NCBI RefSeq assembly: GCF_004217615.1
Contig: NZ_SHLD01000001.1
Span: 5,518,001-5,582,000, forward strand
DNA from: Micromonospora kangleipakensis
Lineage (GTDB): Bacteria; Actinomycetota; Actinomycetes; Mycobacteriales; Micromonosporaceae
Length of the DNA: 64,000 bases
Direction: 5' to 3'
Made by a program: the position numbers and the translations under genes. The notes under the pieces were generated by a model, which was not told the origin of the DNA, did no database searches, and was given only the letters and a program-made list of their open reading frames with translations. How positions within the stretch are numbered: position 1 is the first letter of the stretch; every line of letters starts with the position of its first letter. Shown piece after piece: positions 27,132 through 36,401 of the stretch.

Positions 27132-28223
27132 CTAGTGTCGTGCGTCAGAAATTCGCCTACAAAAGCGTGCCAGTGATTCGAGGATCTCCTCGGCGGTTTT
27201 GGTCCAGGTGAAGGGCCTGGGGTTGGTGTTCCAGTCTGCGATCCAGGTGCGGATGTCGGCTTCCAGGCTGTGAACGCTCTTGTGGGCGCCGCGGCGGATC
27301 TTCTGCTCTGTGAGGTAGCCGAACCAGCGTTCGACCTGGTTGATCCAGGAGGAACCGGTCGGTGTGAAGTGCATGTGGAAGCGGGGATGGCGGGCCAGCC
27401 AGGCCCGCACGGCGGGGGTCTTGTGGGTGCCGTAGTTGTCGCAGACCAGGTGCACGTCCAGATCGGCTGGGACGGCCTTGTCGATCGTGGCCAGGAACTT
27501 CTTGAACTCGGTCGCGCGGTGCTGGCGGTGCAGTTCGCCGATGACGGTGCCGTCGGCGATGTTGAACGCGGCGAACAGGCTGGTGATGCCGTTGCGGACG
27601 TAGTCGTGGGTGCGCCGTTCGGGCATGCCGGGCATCATCGGCAGCACCGGCTGGGACCGGTCCAGGGCCTGGATCTGCGACTTCTCATCCACGCAGAGCA
27701 CCACGGCCCGTTCGGGCGGGTTGTGGTAGAGCCCGACCACGTCGACGACCTTCTCGATGAACTGCGGATCCGTGGAGAGCTTGAACGTGTCGGCCAGATG
27801 CGGCTTGAGGCCGAAGTCCCGCCAGATCCGCCCGACGGTGGACTTCGACAGTCCGGACCTCTCCGCCATGGAGGTACGCGACCAGTGGGTGGCGTTACGT
27901 GGCGTCTGCTCCAAGGTGGCGACGACGACCTCTTCGACCCGGTCCACACCGATGGACGCAGGACGGCCCGGTCGCGGCTCATCGATCACTCCGTCCAGGC
28001 GCAGCTTCAAAAATCGCCGACGCCATTTGCCCACCGTGGACAGATGAACGCCCACAGCCGCCGCCACATCAGTGTTCGAGCCGCCATCGGCACAGGACAG
28101 AATGATCCGGGAACGCATCGCGAGGACCTGCGCCGTCTTCGCCCGCCGCGACCATCGGGTCAACGTCGCACGTTCTTCATCAGTCAACGTCAGCGGCGGG
28201 GTGGGACGCCCAGTCCTCGGCAT
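27132..28223 (-). CDS. IS630-family transposase
   Basis: A 363-residue DDE transposase with an N-terminal helix-turn-helix (VAAAVGVHLSTVGKWRRRF, about 53-71) and a second one near 125. The catalytic triad is Asp179 (VLCVDEKSQIQ), Asp262 (LVCDNYGTHK) and Glu298 (SSWINQVERWF), all intact, so it may be active. The stop TAG at 27132-27134 is formed by the TA target duplication plus one flanking base; see the element entry. It moves by cut-and-paste into TA dinucleotides. Confidence 0.95.
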   Translation of the reverse strand: MPRTGRPTPPLTLTDEERATLTRWSRRAKTAQVLAMRSRIILSCADGGSNTDVAAAVGVHLSTVGKWRRRFLKLRLDGVIDEPRPGRPASIGVDRVEEVVVATLEQTPRNATHWSRTSMAERSGLSKSTVGRIWRDFGLKPHLADTFKLSTDPQFIEKVVDVVGLYHNPPERAVVLCVDEKSQIQALDRSQPVLPMMPGMPERRTHDYVRNGITSLFAAFNIADGTVIGELHRQHRATEFKKFLATIDKAVPADLDVHLVCDNYGTHKTPAVRAWLARHPRFHMHFTPTGSSWINQVERWFGYLTEQKIRRGAHKSVHSLEADIRTWIADWNTNPRPFTWTKTAEEILESLARFCRRISDARH

Positions 28224-28271
28224 CCCACCACCATACCCACTTATCAGACGAATTTCTGACGCACCACACTA
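27133..28271. mobile_element. IS630-type insertion sequence with intact ends
   Basis: The ends are near-perfect inverted repeats: from the left AGTGTCGTGCGTCAGAAATT and from the right AGTGTGGTGCGTCAGAAATT, continuing to CGNCT. Each end is flanked by TA (27133-27134 and 28270-28271), the target duplication of this family. The element is about 1.14 kb with one intact transposase gene on the minus strand. It inserted just upstream of a TnpB element. Confidence 0.9.
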
Positions 28272-28345
28272 GTGCTCTGACCACAAACGTCGGCCGGGTT
28301 GGTCGGGGTTGGGAAATGTCGTAGGGCTGGTGTTGGCTTCGGTTC

Positions 28346-29763
28346 GTGCCTCGCCGTCGGGATCCCGCCGCTCCGCGGGTGGTGCATCCCACCGCGCGTG
28401 TCGCGTTGCGGGTGACGCCGGGTCAGCGGCGGCGGTGTTTCGGGCTGCTGCGCTCGGCCGGTGACGTGTGGGCGTGCGTGTTGGAGGTCAACGCGGGGCG
28501 GTGCCGGCGCCGGGACGCGCCGCTGGTGGGCTATCAGCAGTTGTGTCGGGAGCTGTCCGCGTCGGGGCCGGGCACCTTCGGAGAACTGGACACCACAGGT
28601 GCCCGGTCGGTGTTGCGCCGGTTCTCCGATGCGTGGTTCGCGGCGGCGAAACGCCGCAAGGACGGTGACCTGTCGGCCCGGTTCCCCGTCGCCGGCGGGG
28701 GTTGGTACCGGTGCGCTGGTACCACGGCACGTTCACCCTCGACGGGCGTTGGGTCCGGATCCCGACCGCGAAAGGTACGTCGCCGTTGTGGGTGCGCCTG
28801 GCGCGCGACGTGCCGTATCCGGTCGAGCAGGTCCGGTCGGTCACCCTGCTGTGTGAGGGTGGCCGCCTGTTCCTGGACGTGACCGCTGAGGTGCCGGTGG
28901 CGGTCTACCCGCCCGGTGAGCAACCGGATCCGGCCCGGGTGGGCGGGGTGGATCTGGGGATCATCCACCCGTACGCCGTGGCCGGCCCGGACGGGGAGGG
29001 GTTGTTGGTGTCGGGGCGGGCGATCCGCGCCGAGCACCGCATGCACCTGGCCGACACCAAAGCCCGCCGCCGCGCCGTGGCACGTCGGGCGCCGAAGCGG
29101 GGTGAGAAGGGGTCGCGGCGGTGGCGGCAGTACCGGCGTCGGGCACGCCTGGTGGAGGGCCGGCACCGGCGGCGGGTGCGGCAGGCCCAGCACGAGGCCG
29201 CCCGCAGCGTGGTCTCGTGGGCGGTGGGTCAGCGGGTGGGTGTGTTGCACGTCGGTGATCCCCGCGGAGTGTTAGACCTTCCTGTCGGGCGGCGGCACAA
29301 CCTGCGGTTGCGGCAGTGGCAGATCGGCCGGCTCCTGCAGGTCCTCACCGACAAGGCCACCCTCGCCGGGATCACCGTTCGGCTGGTCGACGAACGCGGC
29401 ACGTCGTCCACCTGCCCCGCCTGCCGAATGCGGGTATCGAAGCCGCGTGGGCGGACCTTGTCCTGCCCGCACTGCGCATTTTCCGGGCACCGCGACCTGG
29501 TCGCGGCCGCCAGCATCGCCACCCGTGTTCCGGGCGGCGGATCCACCACCCCGGCAGCTGTTGTGCTGCCGGAGGTGGTCACGCACCGTCGAGCCGGTCG
29601 GCATCTGCCCGGTGCCGGCCGGTCCCGACGTGACCCCCGCCGCCCAGCCTGGGCGGCGCGAGGATCGGTTGGCCCGCGGAGGCCCGCCCCACCACCAGGT
29701 GGGGAGTCGCTCGCCCAACAGGCGAGGATCCACAACACCCACCGCAAACCCGGTGAACGTTAG
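28346..29763 (+). pseudogene. tnpB: TnpB (IS605 OrfB) nuclease gene with one frameshift
   Basis: The N-terminal frame from GTG 28346 gives the TnpB wedge region to about residue 115. The rest continues in another frame from about 28688. Homologues read FPRRxRGLVPVRWYHGTF here, which one extra C in the run at 28684-28687 would restore. The RuvC site is otherwise intact: Asp in GGVDLGIIHPYAV, Glu in RLVDERGTSSTC and Asp in GHRDLVAAASIA, with a zinc finger of two CPxC pairs. TnpB is an RNA-guided DNA nuclease maintaining IS200/IS605 elements. No tnpA is visible. It is a young pseudogene or carries a sequence error; the last ~100 codons run through the hairpin region. Confidence 0.8.
29640..29726 (+). 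ncRNA. Candidate omega RNA / right end of the TnpB element
   Basis: Three perfect hairpins follow within 87 bases: CCGCCCAG/CTGGGCGG (29640-29656), CCCCACC/GGTGGGG (29687-29704) and CTCGCC/GGCGAG (29710-29726). They overlap the 3' end of tnpB, where the guide-scaffold omega RNA of TnpB systems is made. The guide would lie just beyond the element's right end, which I cannot place exactly (about 29730-29800). Confidence 0.45.
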
Positions 29764-29850
29764 TGGACACCGCACTAGATCAATGGGCCATCGGGCTCGC
29801 TGTGCGCGACTATGAGCACGCCATGCGATGCGGTGGGAGACACTCGGACG

Positions 29851-30534
29851 ATGACCCGCATCCCCCCGCAGACGTTGTATCACCGATGCCTGGGCTGGCA
29901 CGCCCCTGCCCTGCGGCGAGCCGTCATCGTCGCCTCCATCGGGCTCATCGTCGCTCTGGCGCTCCTGCCGTTCATGACGTGGGAGTTGGCCGCGGTCGGG
30001 GGCTGGGACGCCGCCGCGCTCGCCTTCCTCCTCACCATCTGGCCGGTCATCATCGGAGCGGACAGCTCCCACACCGAGATGCTCGCCATGCGTGAGGACG
30101 AGACCCGGGGAACCGCCGCAGTGCTGCTGGTAGGGGCGGGCGTCACCAGCCTGCTGGGTGTCGGCTTTGCTCTCAGCCTCGCCGGCCGGCAGAGCGGCTC
30201 AATGCCGGTACTGCTCGTCGGCGTCGCAATACTGACCGTCCTGCTGTCGTGGACCGTTGTCAACACGGTCTTCACCCTGCGCTACGCCGACCTGCAATTC
30301 CGATCAACGACCGGGGGGATCGGCTTCGGCGGCCAGTCTGTGCAGGGGCGGCCCACCTACCGCGACTTGGCCTACGTCGCCTTCACGATCGGCATGACTT
30401 ACCAAGTATCGGACACGGTCATCAGCGATCCGCGGATCCGGGGCAGCGTGCTGTCCCATGCCGTCCTGTCGTACGTATTCGGTGTGGTGATCGTGGCGGG
30501 TTCCGTCAACCTCATCGCCGACCTGGCCCGCTGA
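29851..30534 (+). CDS. DUF1345 membrane protein
   Basis: A 227-residue protein with about six hydrophobic helices. SWTVVNTVFTLRYADLQF and DLAYVAFTIGMTYQVSDTVI are the characteristic DUF1345 stretches, and the last helix ends LSYVFGVVIVAGSVNLI. Function unknown for the family. I chose ATG 29851 after GGGAGA; an in-frame ATG at 29821 and the upstream GTG are possible. It lies directly after the TnpB element and is not in an operon. Confidence 0.88.
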   Translation: MTRIPPQTLYHRCLGWHAPALRRAVIVASIGLIVALALLPFMTWELAAVGGWDAAALAFLLTIWPVIIGADSSHTEMLAMREDETRGTAAVLLVGAGVTSLLGVGFALSLAGRQSGSMPVLLVGVAILTVLLSWTVVNTVFTLRYADLQFRSTTGGIGFGGQSVQGRPTYRDLAYVAFTIGMTYQVSDTVISDPRIRGSVLSHAVLSYVFGVVIVAGSVNLIADLAR

Positions 30535-30535
30535 C

Positions 30536-30582
30536 GTTGACTGCCGTTCAATGCACCCGCTGCTCCCAACCCGCTCCCCATC
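30536..30582. repeat. Short fragment of the dispersed repeat family
   Basis: GTTGACTGCCGTTCAATGCACCCG followed by CTGCTCCCAACC-CGCTCCCC matches the right end of the composite repeat at about 45110-45155. It lies immediately downstream of the DUF1345 stop codon. Confidence 0.6.
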
Positions 30583-31215
30583 ACCCGTCGATAGACCGTG
30601 GGTGTTGAGGGGGACGAGGCGACACGAACCACTATCCCACCACCGATGATCGTGGCGAGAACTCTCACCGGTCTCCTCCCCCGGGTCGCCGCCTTTCCCG
30701 ACCGAGGAGAAGGGCGTGCGGCGGGGACACGCCGGGGCACCGAACCTCAGCCCAGATGTCTGGACCACTGTCGGCGAGGCGGTGTGCGCGGACCCGGGCG
30801 GCCAGGTGCGGTGGCGGATCGACTTCGGGCCACGTCGCGGTAGTGCGGCTGGACGGATCTACGGCCTGGTCATCGGCCACAAGGTGACATCCAACTCCGT
30901 CCCACTCCTCAGTGCCGACAACTGCTCCACCTCACCCTCAACATCGCCTGCGGGATCGCGGTGATTTCCCAGGCGTCCGCCGCCGCACAGCCATCACCTG
31001 AACGAGCGCGGTGACCGCGGCCGAGCTGCTACATCGGTTGGGCCGGGAGGCTCTCCTGGGAGTCGCAGCTCGCAGATCGCCTATCACGGCCCGCTGGCCC
31101 CCGAGGGAAGAGTTGGATTCTGGCAATCGGCACCCGCCGTCCGTGGTTACCTGGCACCGGGTCGCGCCCCACTTCACGAGCTGTTAAGAGAAATACGCCA
31201 TCTGGGGGGATTTAG
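30583..31215. other. Gap without a convincing gene
   Basis: About 630 bases. One plus frame (30716-30964) is open for 82 codons, but composition and lack of family features do not support it. The last 60 bases before the sortase substrate are less GC-rich and end with GGGGGGA, a good ribosome binding site for the TTG at 31216. Confidence 0.35.
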
Positions 31216-31836
31216 TTGACCAAACCATCATTCACCCGCCTTGCGGGGGCCGCCGTGCTGGCCGCCGTGATCAGCCTGGGGTCTGCCGCACCAGCGTGGG
31301 CTGGGGGTGGCACGACGATCAACATCGATCCGGCGGACACCGGCACGACGGCGGCGGCGTTCGGCACTCACAGGTGCGACCCGAACCTCGGTGGTGGTCC
31401 CTTCCAGGGCGAGGACGTCTGGGTCTTCGCCCTGCCGGCTGCGAAGCAGCAGGGCACCTTCACCTCACTGACCATCGAGTTCGCCACGGAGGGTGGCCCC
31501 GTCACGGAGACCATCACGACCACGCCCGCCGGTGACCGCGCGATCGTCGGCGACAGGGCGTGGATCAGGACGCCAGCCGGCCTGTCCTCGACCGGCGAGC
31601 TGGTGAATCCGTTCGCCCTCACCAACGCCACGGCGGTGATCACGGGCACCGACGGAACATTTGACCTGGCGCAGACCTGCCCGGCGACCGGCGGGACACC
31701 TAGCCCGGGCCTGCCGGTGACCGGCGCGGGAGTCTCCGGTCCGACGCTCGGCAAGCTCGCTGCGGGGGGCGGCAGTCTCATCGTGGTCGGCCTCGTACTG
31801 CTTCTCGCGCAACGGCGTCGTCGCTTCGTCGCATGA
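31216..31836 (+). CDS. Secreted surface protein with LPVTG sorting signal
   Basis: A 206-residue protein with a Sec signal peptide (1-29, cleaved near APAWA), a Thr/Gly-rich beta-type ectodomain (30-155) and a C-terminal cell-wall sorting signal: LPVTG near residue 168, a hydrophobic helix (about 180-197) and a basic RRRR tail. A sortase would link it to peptidoglycan. The start is TTG 31216, chosen because GGGGGGA lies five bases upstream and the signal peptide begins there. A strong hairpin follows at 31915-31948. Ectodomain function unknown; no sortase gene is in the window. Confidence 0.88.
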   Translation: MTKPSFTRLAGAAVLAAVISLGSAAPAWAGGGTTINIDPADTGTTAAAFGTHRCDPNLGGGPFQGEDVWVFALPAAKQQGTFTSLTIEFATEGGPVTETITTTPAGDRAIVGDRAWIRTPAGLSSTGELVNPFALTNATAVITGTDGTFDLAQTCPATGGTPSPGLPVTGAGVSGPTLGKLAAGGGSLIVVGLVLLLAQRRRRFVA

Positions 31837-31914
31837 CCTGAGCCGGTTCATCCGTACGGCGGGGTTCTGCCCCGGCAGGGCCGGGTCAGCCGTCGCCCAT
31901 GACTGGATCTTCCG

Positions 31915-31948
31915 CTGGCCGGCACCCGAGAGCTCGGGTGCCGGCCAG
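31915..31948. terminator. Strong hairpin downstream of the sortase substrate gene
   Basis: CTGGCCGGCACCCGAG is followed, after two bases, by its exact reverse complement. A 16-base perfect inverted repeat 78 bases after the stop codon is a likely terminator. No U-tract follows, as is common in actinobacteria. Confidence 0.75.
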
Positions 31949-32129
31949 GGACTGTCGTCCGGGTTATTCCTACCTTGCCATCTCGGCCCCGACATCACGC
32001 GGGTCAGGTCGAGGGCAATCCTGGCCAAGTAGGCTCAGGGTCGGGCGGGTTTCCGTACGCTGCGCTGAGTGAAATGGGCACGTTCCTTCGTCGCGCTGGC
32101 GGCGACCCTGACAGTTGCGGCGTGCGATG

Positions 32130-32307
32130 CCGCCCGATGCGCCCACTGGCCGGGCCCTCACGCGCGGAGTCGGGCAACGTCAGCTATGACCTGCATCTGC
32201 TGAAGAACAATCCGGCTGCGTTCTACGTACTGGCCAACTGGCGGGACCAGGCTGCCTTCGATCAGCACGTGGCCAGCGGGAACCTCCGTACCCTGCTGAA
32301 CGAGTAG
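32130..32307 (+). pseudogene. Antibiotic-biosynthesis-monooxygenase-type fragment 1
   Basis: The frame ending at 32307 encodes SRAESGNVSYDLHLLKNNPAAFYVLANWRDQAAFDQHVASGNLRTLL, the second half of a small ABM/YgiN-type ferredoxin-like domain. The first beta strand and helix (about 30 residues) are missing, and no good start is near. Intact relatives have 95-110 residues and act as dimers. Likely a 5'-truncated remnant. Confidence 0.6.
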
Positions 32308-32446
32308 GCCGCGCCGGATCTGGTGGCTGCGCCCATGCTGAGCTGCGCGGCCGCTCTCCAGCCCGGACACCAGACCGGACCGGCCCCGAGCGACCGCGAA
32401 CTCCCCCGCCCAGGTGTTCCTCGTTCCGTTCTTCACCACGAGCCGG

Positions 32447-32712
32447 GTGCGGTCGACGAGGTGCGTCGGGCCCACCTCGTGATGGTGGAGCCGACCCGGG
32501 CTGCGCACGGCTGCCTCGACCACGACCTGTACCAGTCCGGGCGGACCCGTCGTTGATTTTCTTCTACGAGAACTGGACCGACCAAGAGGTGCTCGCCAAG
32601 CACATGAACACGCCGAACTTCTACCGGTATGTTCGGGGCGAGGTGGACGGGCGCTTGGTGGTCCCTTGGACCGCGCACGTGATGGCGATGGTCAGCCAGC
32701 CCTCCAGCTAGA
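32447..32712 (+). pseudogene. Antibiotic-biosynthesis-monooxygenase-type fragment 2, frameshifted
   Basis: One frame gives LVMVEPTRAAHGCLDHDLYQS and stops at about 32556. A second frame then gives IFFYENWTDQEVLAKHMNTPNF...VMAMVSQPSS, ending at 32712. Joined, they form nearly a complete ABM domain with a frameshift or small deletion near 32545. It follows fragment 1 in the same orientation, so the two may derive from tandem duplicates. Confidence 0.65.
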
Positions 32713-32929
32713 CCAGCCGGGCGGCTTCGGAGTCCCGGCCCTGGGCCTGCTCGGCGCCGGACGCGGGCCCGCCCGGGCGTGGGAGCATCCCGGTCGGCCT
32801 GCTGCCACAGTTTGACGGCACCGATCATGTTCGCGCCACCAACCGGCCGACGCAGGCGCTCCGCTTGCGCTCGCCTAGCGGGGACCAGACCGGGCTGGCC
32901 GTCACAGTCAAACTGTTCGGGGGCAGGAC

Positions 32930-35122
32930 ATGCGGTTGGGACGGAGTGTCCTCGGCTGGCTCCGCCGCCGGGATCCGGGATACCGGACAGTTCGCCGGGC
33001 GGCGCGGCTGACCCTCGTCGCCTCCGTCAGCTTCTACGGCTGCCGGTACGGTCTGGGCAGCACCGTTCTGGCGACGTACGCGTTGTTCGCCACGGTCGCT
33101 ACCGGCGAGTTCGCCCAGTTGCCGGGCGACGCGTCCCAGCGAGCGCGCACGCTGCTCGCCGCACTGCCGATGGCGTGGGTGCTGGTGGCCATCGGCACCG
33201 TCCTGGCCTGGAGCACCTGGGCCGCGGCGGCCGGCATGCTGGTCGTCGGGTTCGCCGTGGCGTTCGCCGGCGTCGGCGGCCCGCGCCTGGTCGGGCTGGC
33301 CAACGCGTTCCAGCTCTTCTACATCCTGGCCTGCTTCCCGCCGTATCAGCCCGGGACGCTTCCGGCCCGGTTGGCTGGTGTGACGCTGGGCATCGTGCTC
33401 GTGAGCCTCGCCGAGGTGGCGCTGTGGCCCGACCCGGCACCGGTCGCCTTCCCGCACCGCCTGCGCGACGCGGCGAGGGCGGTCGCCGCGTTCCTCGAGG
33501 GAATCGCGGACGTGATGTCCGGGCAGCAAGGTGCAGACGCGGAGGTGGCGCGGCGCCACACTCCGGCTATCCGTGCGGTCGAACAGGTGCGGATACTGCA
33601 GCTACCCGCTACCCAGCGGCCCATGTCCGCCAGCGTGCGGGACCGTGCGTTGCGAGACGCTGCCGCCGCCGTACACGAGATGCTCGCGCTCGCCGAGTCG
33701 CTCGCGACCGAACGGGGGACAACCGAGACCAGGGACGCCGACGCGGCGCGACTGCTGCGGCAGTCCGCAGCATCGATCCGCTCCTCCGGCGACATCGCGC
33801 TCGGGGAAGCCCAGGCAGCCGGCACGGACGACCACCTTGATGCCGCGGGCGCCGCACTCGAAAGGCGGCGGGCCCGGGCGGGGCAGCGGGCCGACGCCAT
33901 TCGTCTGCGCGTAGATGCCATCGTTCAGGCAGTGGTCGAACAGGCCGGCATCTTCGCGACCGCCGCGCGGGTGGCTGGTGGTTTCCGGACGTGGCAGGCC
34001 ACAGAGCGTCCGGCCACCGGGCCCGACCAGTTCTGGTACGCCCGGCGCAGCGTCCTGTCGTTGTACTGGCAGCAGTTTCGCGCGCACCTCACCCCACGCT
34101 CGGTGTATTTCGAGGGAGCCGTCCGGCTTGCCGTGGCTCTCGCCGCCGCCCGCATCATCGCCGGAACGTTCAACCTGCTCCACGGCTTCTGGGTGCTTCT
34201 CGCCATCCTCACTCTCCTGCGGACCTCCGGCGCGGACACCCGCACCACGTTGCGTCCCGCACTGGTCGGCACCCTGATCGGTGCGGTCGCCGGCGGCCTG
34301 CTGCTCCTCAGTTCTCCAGCGCCCGAGATCTACGCGGCGCTGCTGCCGATCAGCATGGTGCTGGCGTTCGGCCTGGGCCCCCTGCTGGGCGTGGGCTGGT
34401 CGCAGGCCATGCTGACACTGCTGCTTATCTTCGTCTTCGCCCAGCTCACGCCAGTGAACTGGCAGCTGGTCGGGGCCCGTGTGGTGGATGTCCTGATCGG
34501 TGCGGCGGTCGGTGTTCTTGCCGGGTTGCTGATGTGGCCCCGCGGCGCCAGCAGCGAACTGCGGCGCAACGCTGCCGCCTACCTCGGGGCTGCTGCGGAG
34601 GCCATCGCACAAACCGTGCAGGTACTCGCGGGGAAAGACCGAACGCCCGGGGCGCTCGACGCAGCGCGTCGAGGAAAGATCCTCACCGACGCATCCTTCG
34701 CCCAGTACCATTTCGAGCGCCACGATCCGCGGATGTCGTATGTGGACTGGGAGGGCGTACTGATCGCCGGGAACCGCATCCTGCACGGCGCAGAGGCGCT
34801 TCTCGCCCGCGATCGACCCGGCGTTCTGGCGCCCTGGCCCGACTCCGCAGCCCAGCTCGTCGGCTGGGCCCAGCGACTGCGGTCCGCTTACGCCGACCTG
34901 GCCAGACAGTTGCCGCAGGGGCAGATCCGCCGCCCCGTCGCCCCACCGGCGGCTGCCCCGGACATCGTCGACCGCGTCGATGAGAGCATCCGGAGCGGCG
35001 AGACCCGGCCCGAGGTCCTGCGCCCGGTCGAGGTCGACGTCTGGCTTGCCGGCCTCACCGGCCACATCGCGCGGATCCAGTCACCACCGACGATGCCGGC
35101 GGGACATCGGCAGAAGACGTAG
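32930..35122 (+). CDS. FUSC-family inner-membrane protein
   Basis: A 730-residue protein with two hydrophobic bundles (about 20-165 and 395-540), each of about six helices, and a long soluble region after each. GLGSTVLATYALFATVATGEF and the second-half FNLLHGFWVLLAILTLLRTSGADTRTTLRPALVGTLIGAVAGG fit the FUSC/aromatic-acid exporter fold. Relatives export aromatic acids or fusaric acid, or are uncharacterised. ATG 32930 follows GGGGGCAGG. It stands alone, and the 210 bases downstream show no gene. Confidence 0.88.
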   Translation: MRLGRSVLGWLRRRDPGYRTVRRAARLTLVASVSFYGCRYGLGSTVLATYALFATVATGEFAQLPGDASQRARTLLAALPMAWVLVAIGTVLAWSTWAAAAGMLVVGFAVAFAGVGGPRLVGLANAFQLFYILACFPPYQPGTLPARLAGVTLGIVLVSLAEVALWPDPAPVAFPHRLRDAARAVAAFLEGIADVMSGQQGADAEVARRHTPAIRAVEQVRILQLPATQRPMSASVRDRALRDAAAAVHEMLALAESLATERGTTETRDADAARLLRQSAASIRSSGDIALGEAQAAGTDDHLDAAGAALERRRARAGQRADAIRLRVDAIVQAVVEQAGIFATAARVAGGFRTWQATERPATGPDQFWYARRSVLSLYWQQFRAHLTPRSVYFEGAVRLAVALAAARIIAGTFNLLHGFWVLLAILTLLRTSGADTRTTLRPALVGTLIGAVAGGLLLLSSPAPEIYAALLPISMVLAFGLGPLLGVGWSQAMLTLLLIFVFAQLTPVNWQLVGARVVDVLIGAAVGVLAGLLMWPRGASSELRRNAAAYLGAAAEAIAQTVQVLAGKDRTPGALDAARRGKILTDASFAQYHFERHDPRMSYVDWEGVLIAGNRILHGAEALLARDRPGVLAPWPDSAAQLVGWAQRLRSAYADLARQLPQGQIRRPVAPPAAAPDIVDRVDESIRSGETRPEVLRPVEVDVWLAGLTGHIARIQSPPTMPAGHRQKT

Positions 35123-35333
35123 ACGACGTCCTGCCCATCCCGACTGAGGCAGGTGGCCTGGCGTCGCCGCAAATGCGGTCCGCTCGGGCGAGCCGTCCTG
35201 GTTGCGGGGATGTCCGCACCCGTGTCCCGATCGTGGTCGACCGGAGAGCTCGGGTCGGTCGCCATGTCACCGGCGAGACGCACTGCGCCCGTGATCACTC
35301 CAAGCCGCCTCCCAGCTTGGCTTATTACTTTGG

Positions 35334-36401
35334 GTGACGATCGGGCGACCGGATGGCGTCCGGCTGAGGCGTGGGGGGCTGGAGCGGGTGCAACGAAGAT
35401 CACGACGGATTGCGGTGGCCGTGCTGGCGGCACTGCTGGTGCTGGGCGGCGGCACGGCCTTCGCCATCGGGGCGTACGGCCGCTCGCTCAACGACAACCT
35501 GGCCCGCGCGGACGCCTTCGCCGGAGTGCCGGCCGGCGCTCGCCCGACGCAGCCGATCAGCGGCGCCATGAACGTGCTGCTGCTCGGCAGCGACTCCCGC
35601 GACCCGGACACGACCTCGAACTCCCGAACCGACACGATCATGCTTCTGCACCTCGAAGCCGACCACAAGAAGGCTGAGGTCATCTCGATCCCTCGGGACA
35701 CCTGGGTCTTCGTCCCGAAGTCGACCGACGGTCGACACGGAGACACCATGGCGAAGATCAACTCCGCGTACGCCTGGGGCGGCACGCCGCTCATGGTCCA
35801 GACCGTGGAGACCTTCACCGGCGTCCACATCGACCACGTCGGACTGGTCGACTTCGCCGGTTTCGAGCAGGTGGTCAACGCCTTGGGCGGCGTGGATCTG
35901 AAGATCGAGAAGACCATCACGTCGATCCACCCGCCGTACCGGACCTTCGACAAGGGCACCCAGCATCTGAACGGCGCGGAAGCGCTCGACTACGTACGCC
36001 AGCGCTACCAGTTCGCCGACGGCGACTTCAGCCGGGAACGGCACCAGCGAGAGTTCCTCCAGGCACTGCTCGACCGGGCGGCGAGCCTCGGTACGTTGGC
36101 CAACCCGGTCAAGCTCAACTCCTTCCTCCAGGCCGTCACCAGGTCGGTCACCGTCGACAAGGACTTCGACCTGGTCGACGTCGCGCTGGAACTGCGGGAC
36201 CTGCGCAGCACGGACCTGACCTTCCTGGGCAGCCCGAGCGCGGGGACCGGCACCAGGAGTGGGCAGAGCGTGGTGCTGCCGGACACTGCCCGGGCGGGGG
36301 CGCTCTTCCAGGCGGTCGCCCACGACACGGTCCAGGAGTACCTGCGGGGAAGCGAGGGCCCGACACCGTCCCCGACCCACTCCGCCAACTCCCGCCTCTA
36401 G
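35334..36401 (+). CDS. LytR-CpsA-Psr (LCP) family cell-wall ligase
   Basis: A 355-residue membrane-anchored protein with a short basic cytoplasmic tail, one transmembrane helix (about 25-45) and the extracytoplasmic LCP domain (about 75-290). Signatures are MNVLLLGSDSR, RTDTIMLLHL, VISIPRDTWV, KINSAYAWGG, GVHIDHVGLVDF and HLNGAEALDYVRQR, including the conserved Arg/Asp residues that bind the polyprenyl-pyrophosphate substrate. LCP enzymes attach teichoic-acid-like polymers or arabinogalactan to peptidoglycan. The GTG start at 35334 is the open-frame limit; a start about 15 codons later is possible. Confidence 0.93.
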   Translation: MTIGRPDGVRLRRGGLERVQRRSRRIAVAVLAALLVLGGGTAFAIGAYGRSLNDNLARADAFAGVPAGARPTQPISGAMNVLLLGSDSRDPDTTSNSRTDTIMLLHLEADHKKAEVISIPRDTWVFVPKSTDGRHGDTMAKINSAYAWGGTPLMVQTVETFTGVHIDHVGLVDFAGFEQVVNALGGVDLKIEKTITSIHPPYRTFDKGTQHLNGAEALDYVRQRYQFADGDFSRERHQREFLQALLDRAASLGTLANPVKLNSFLQAVTRSVTVDKDFDLVDVALELRDLRSTDLTFLGSPSAGTGTRSGQSVVLPDTARAGALFQAVAHDTVQEYLRGSEGPTPSPTHSANSRL

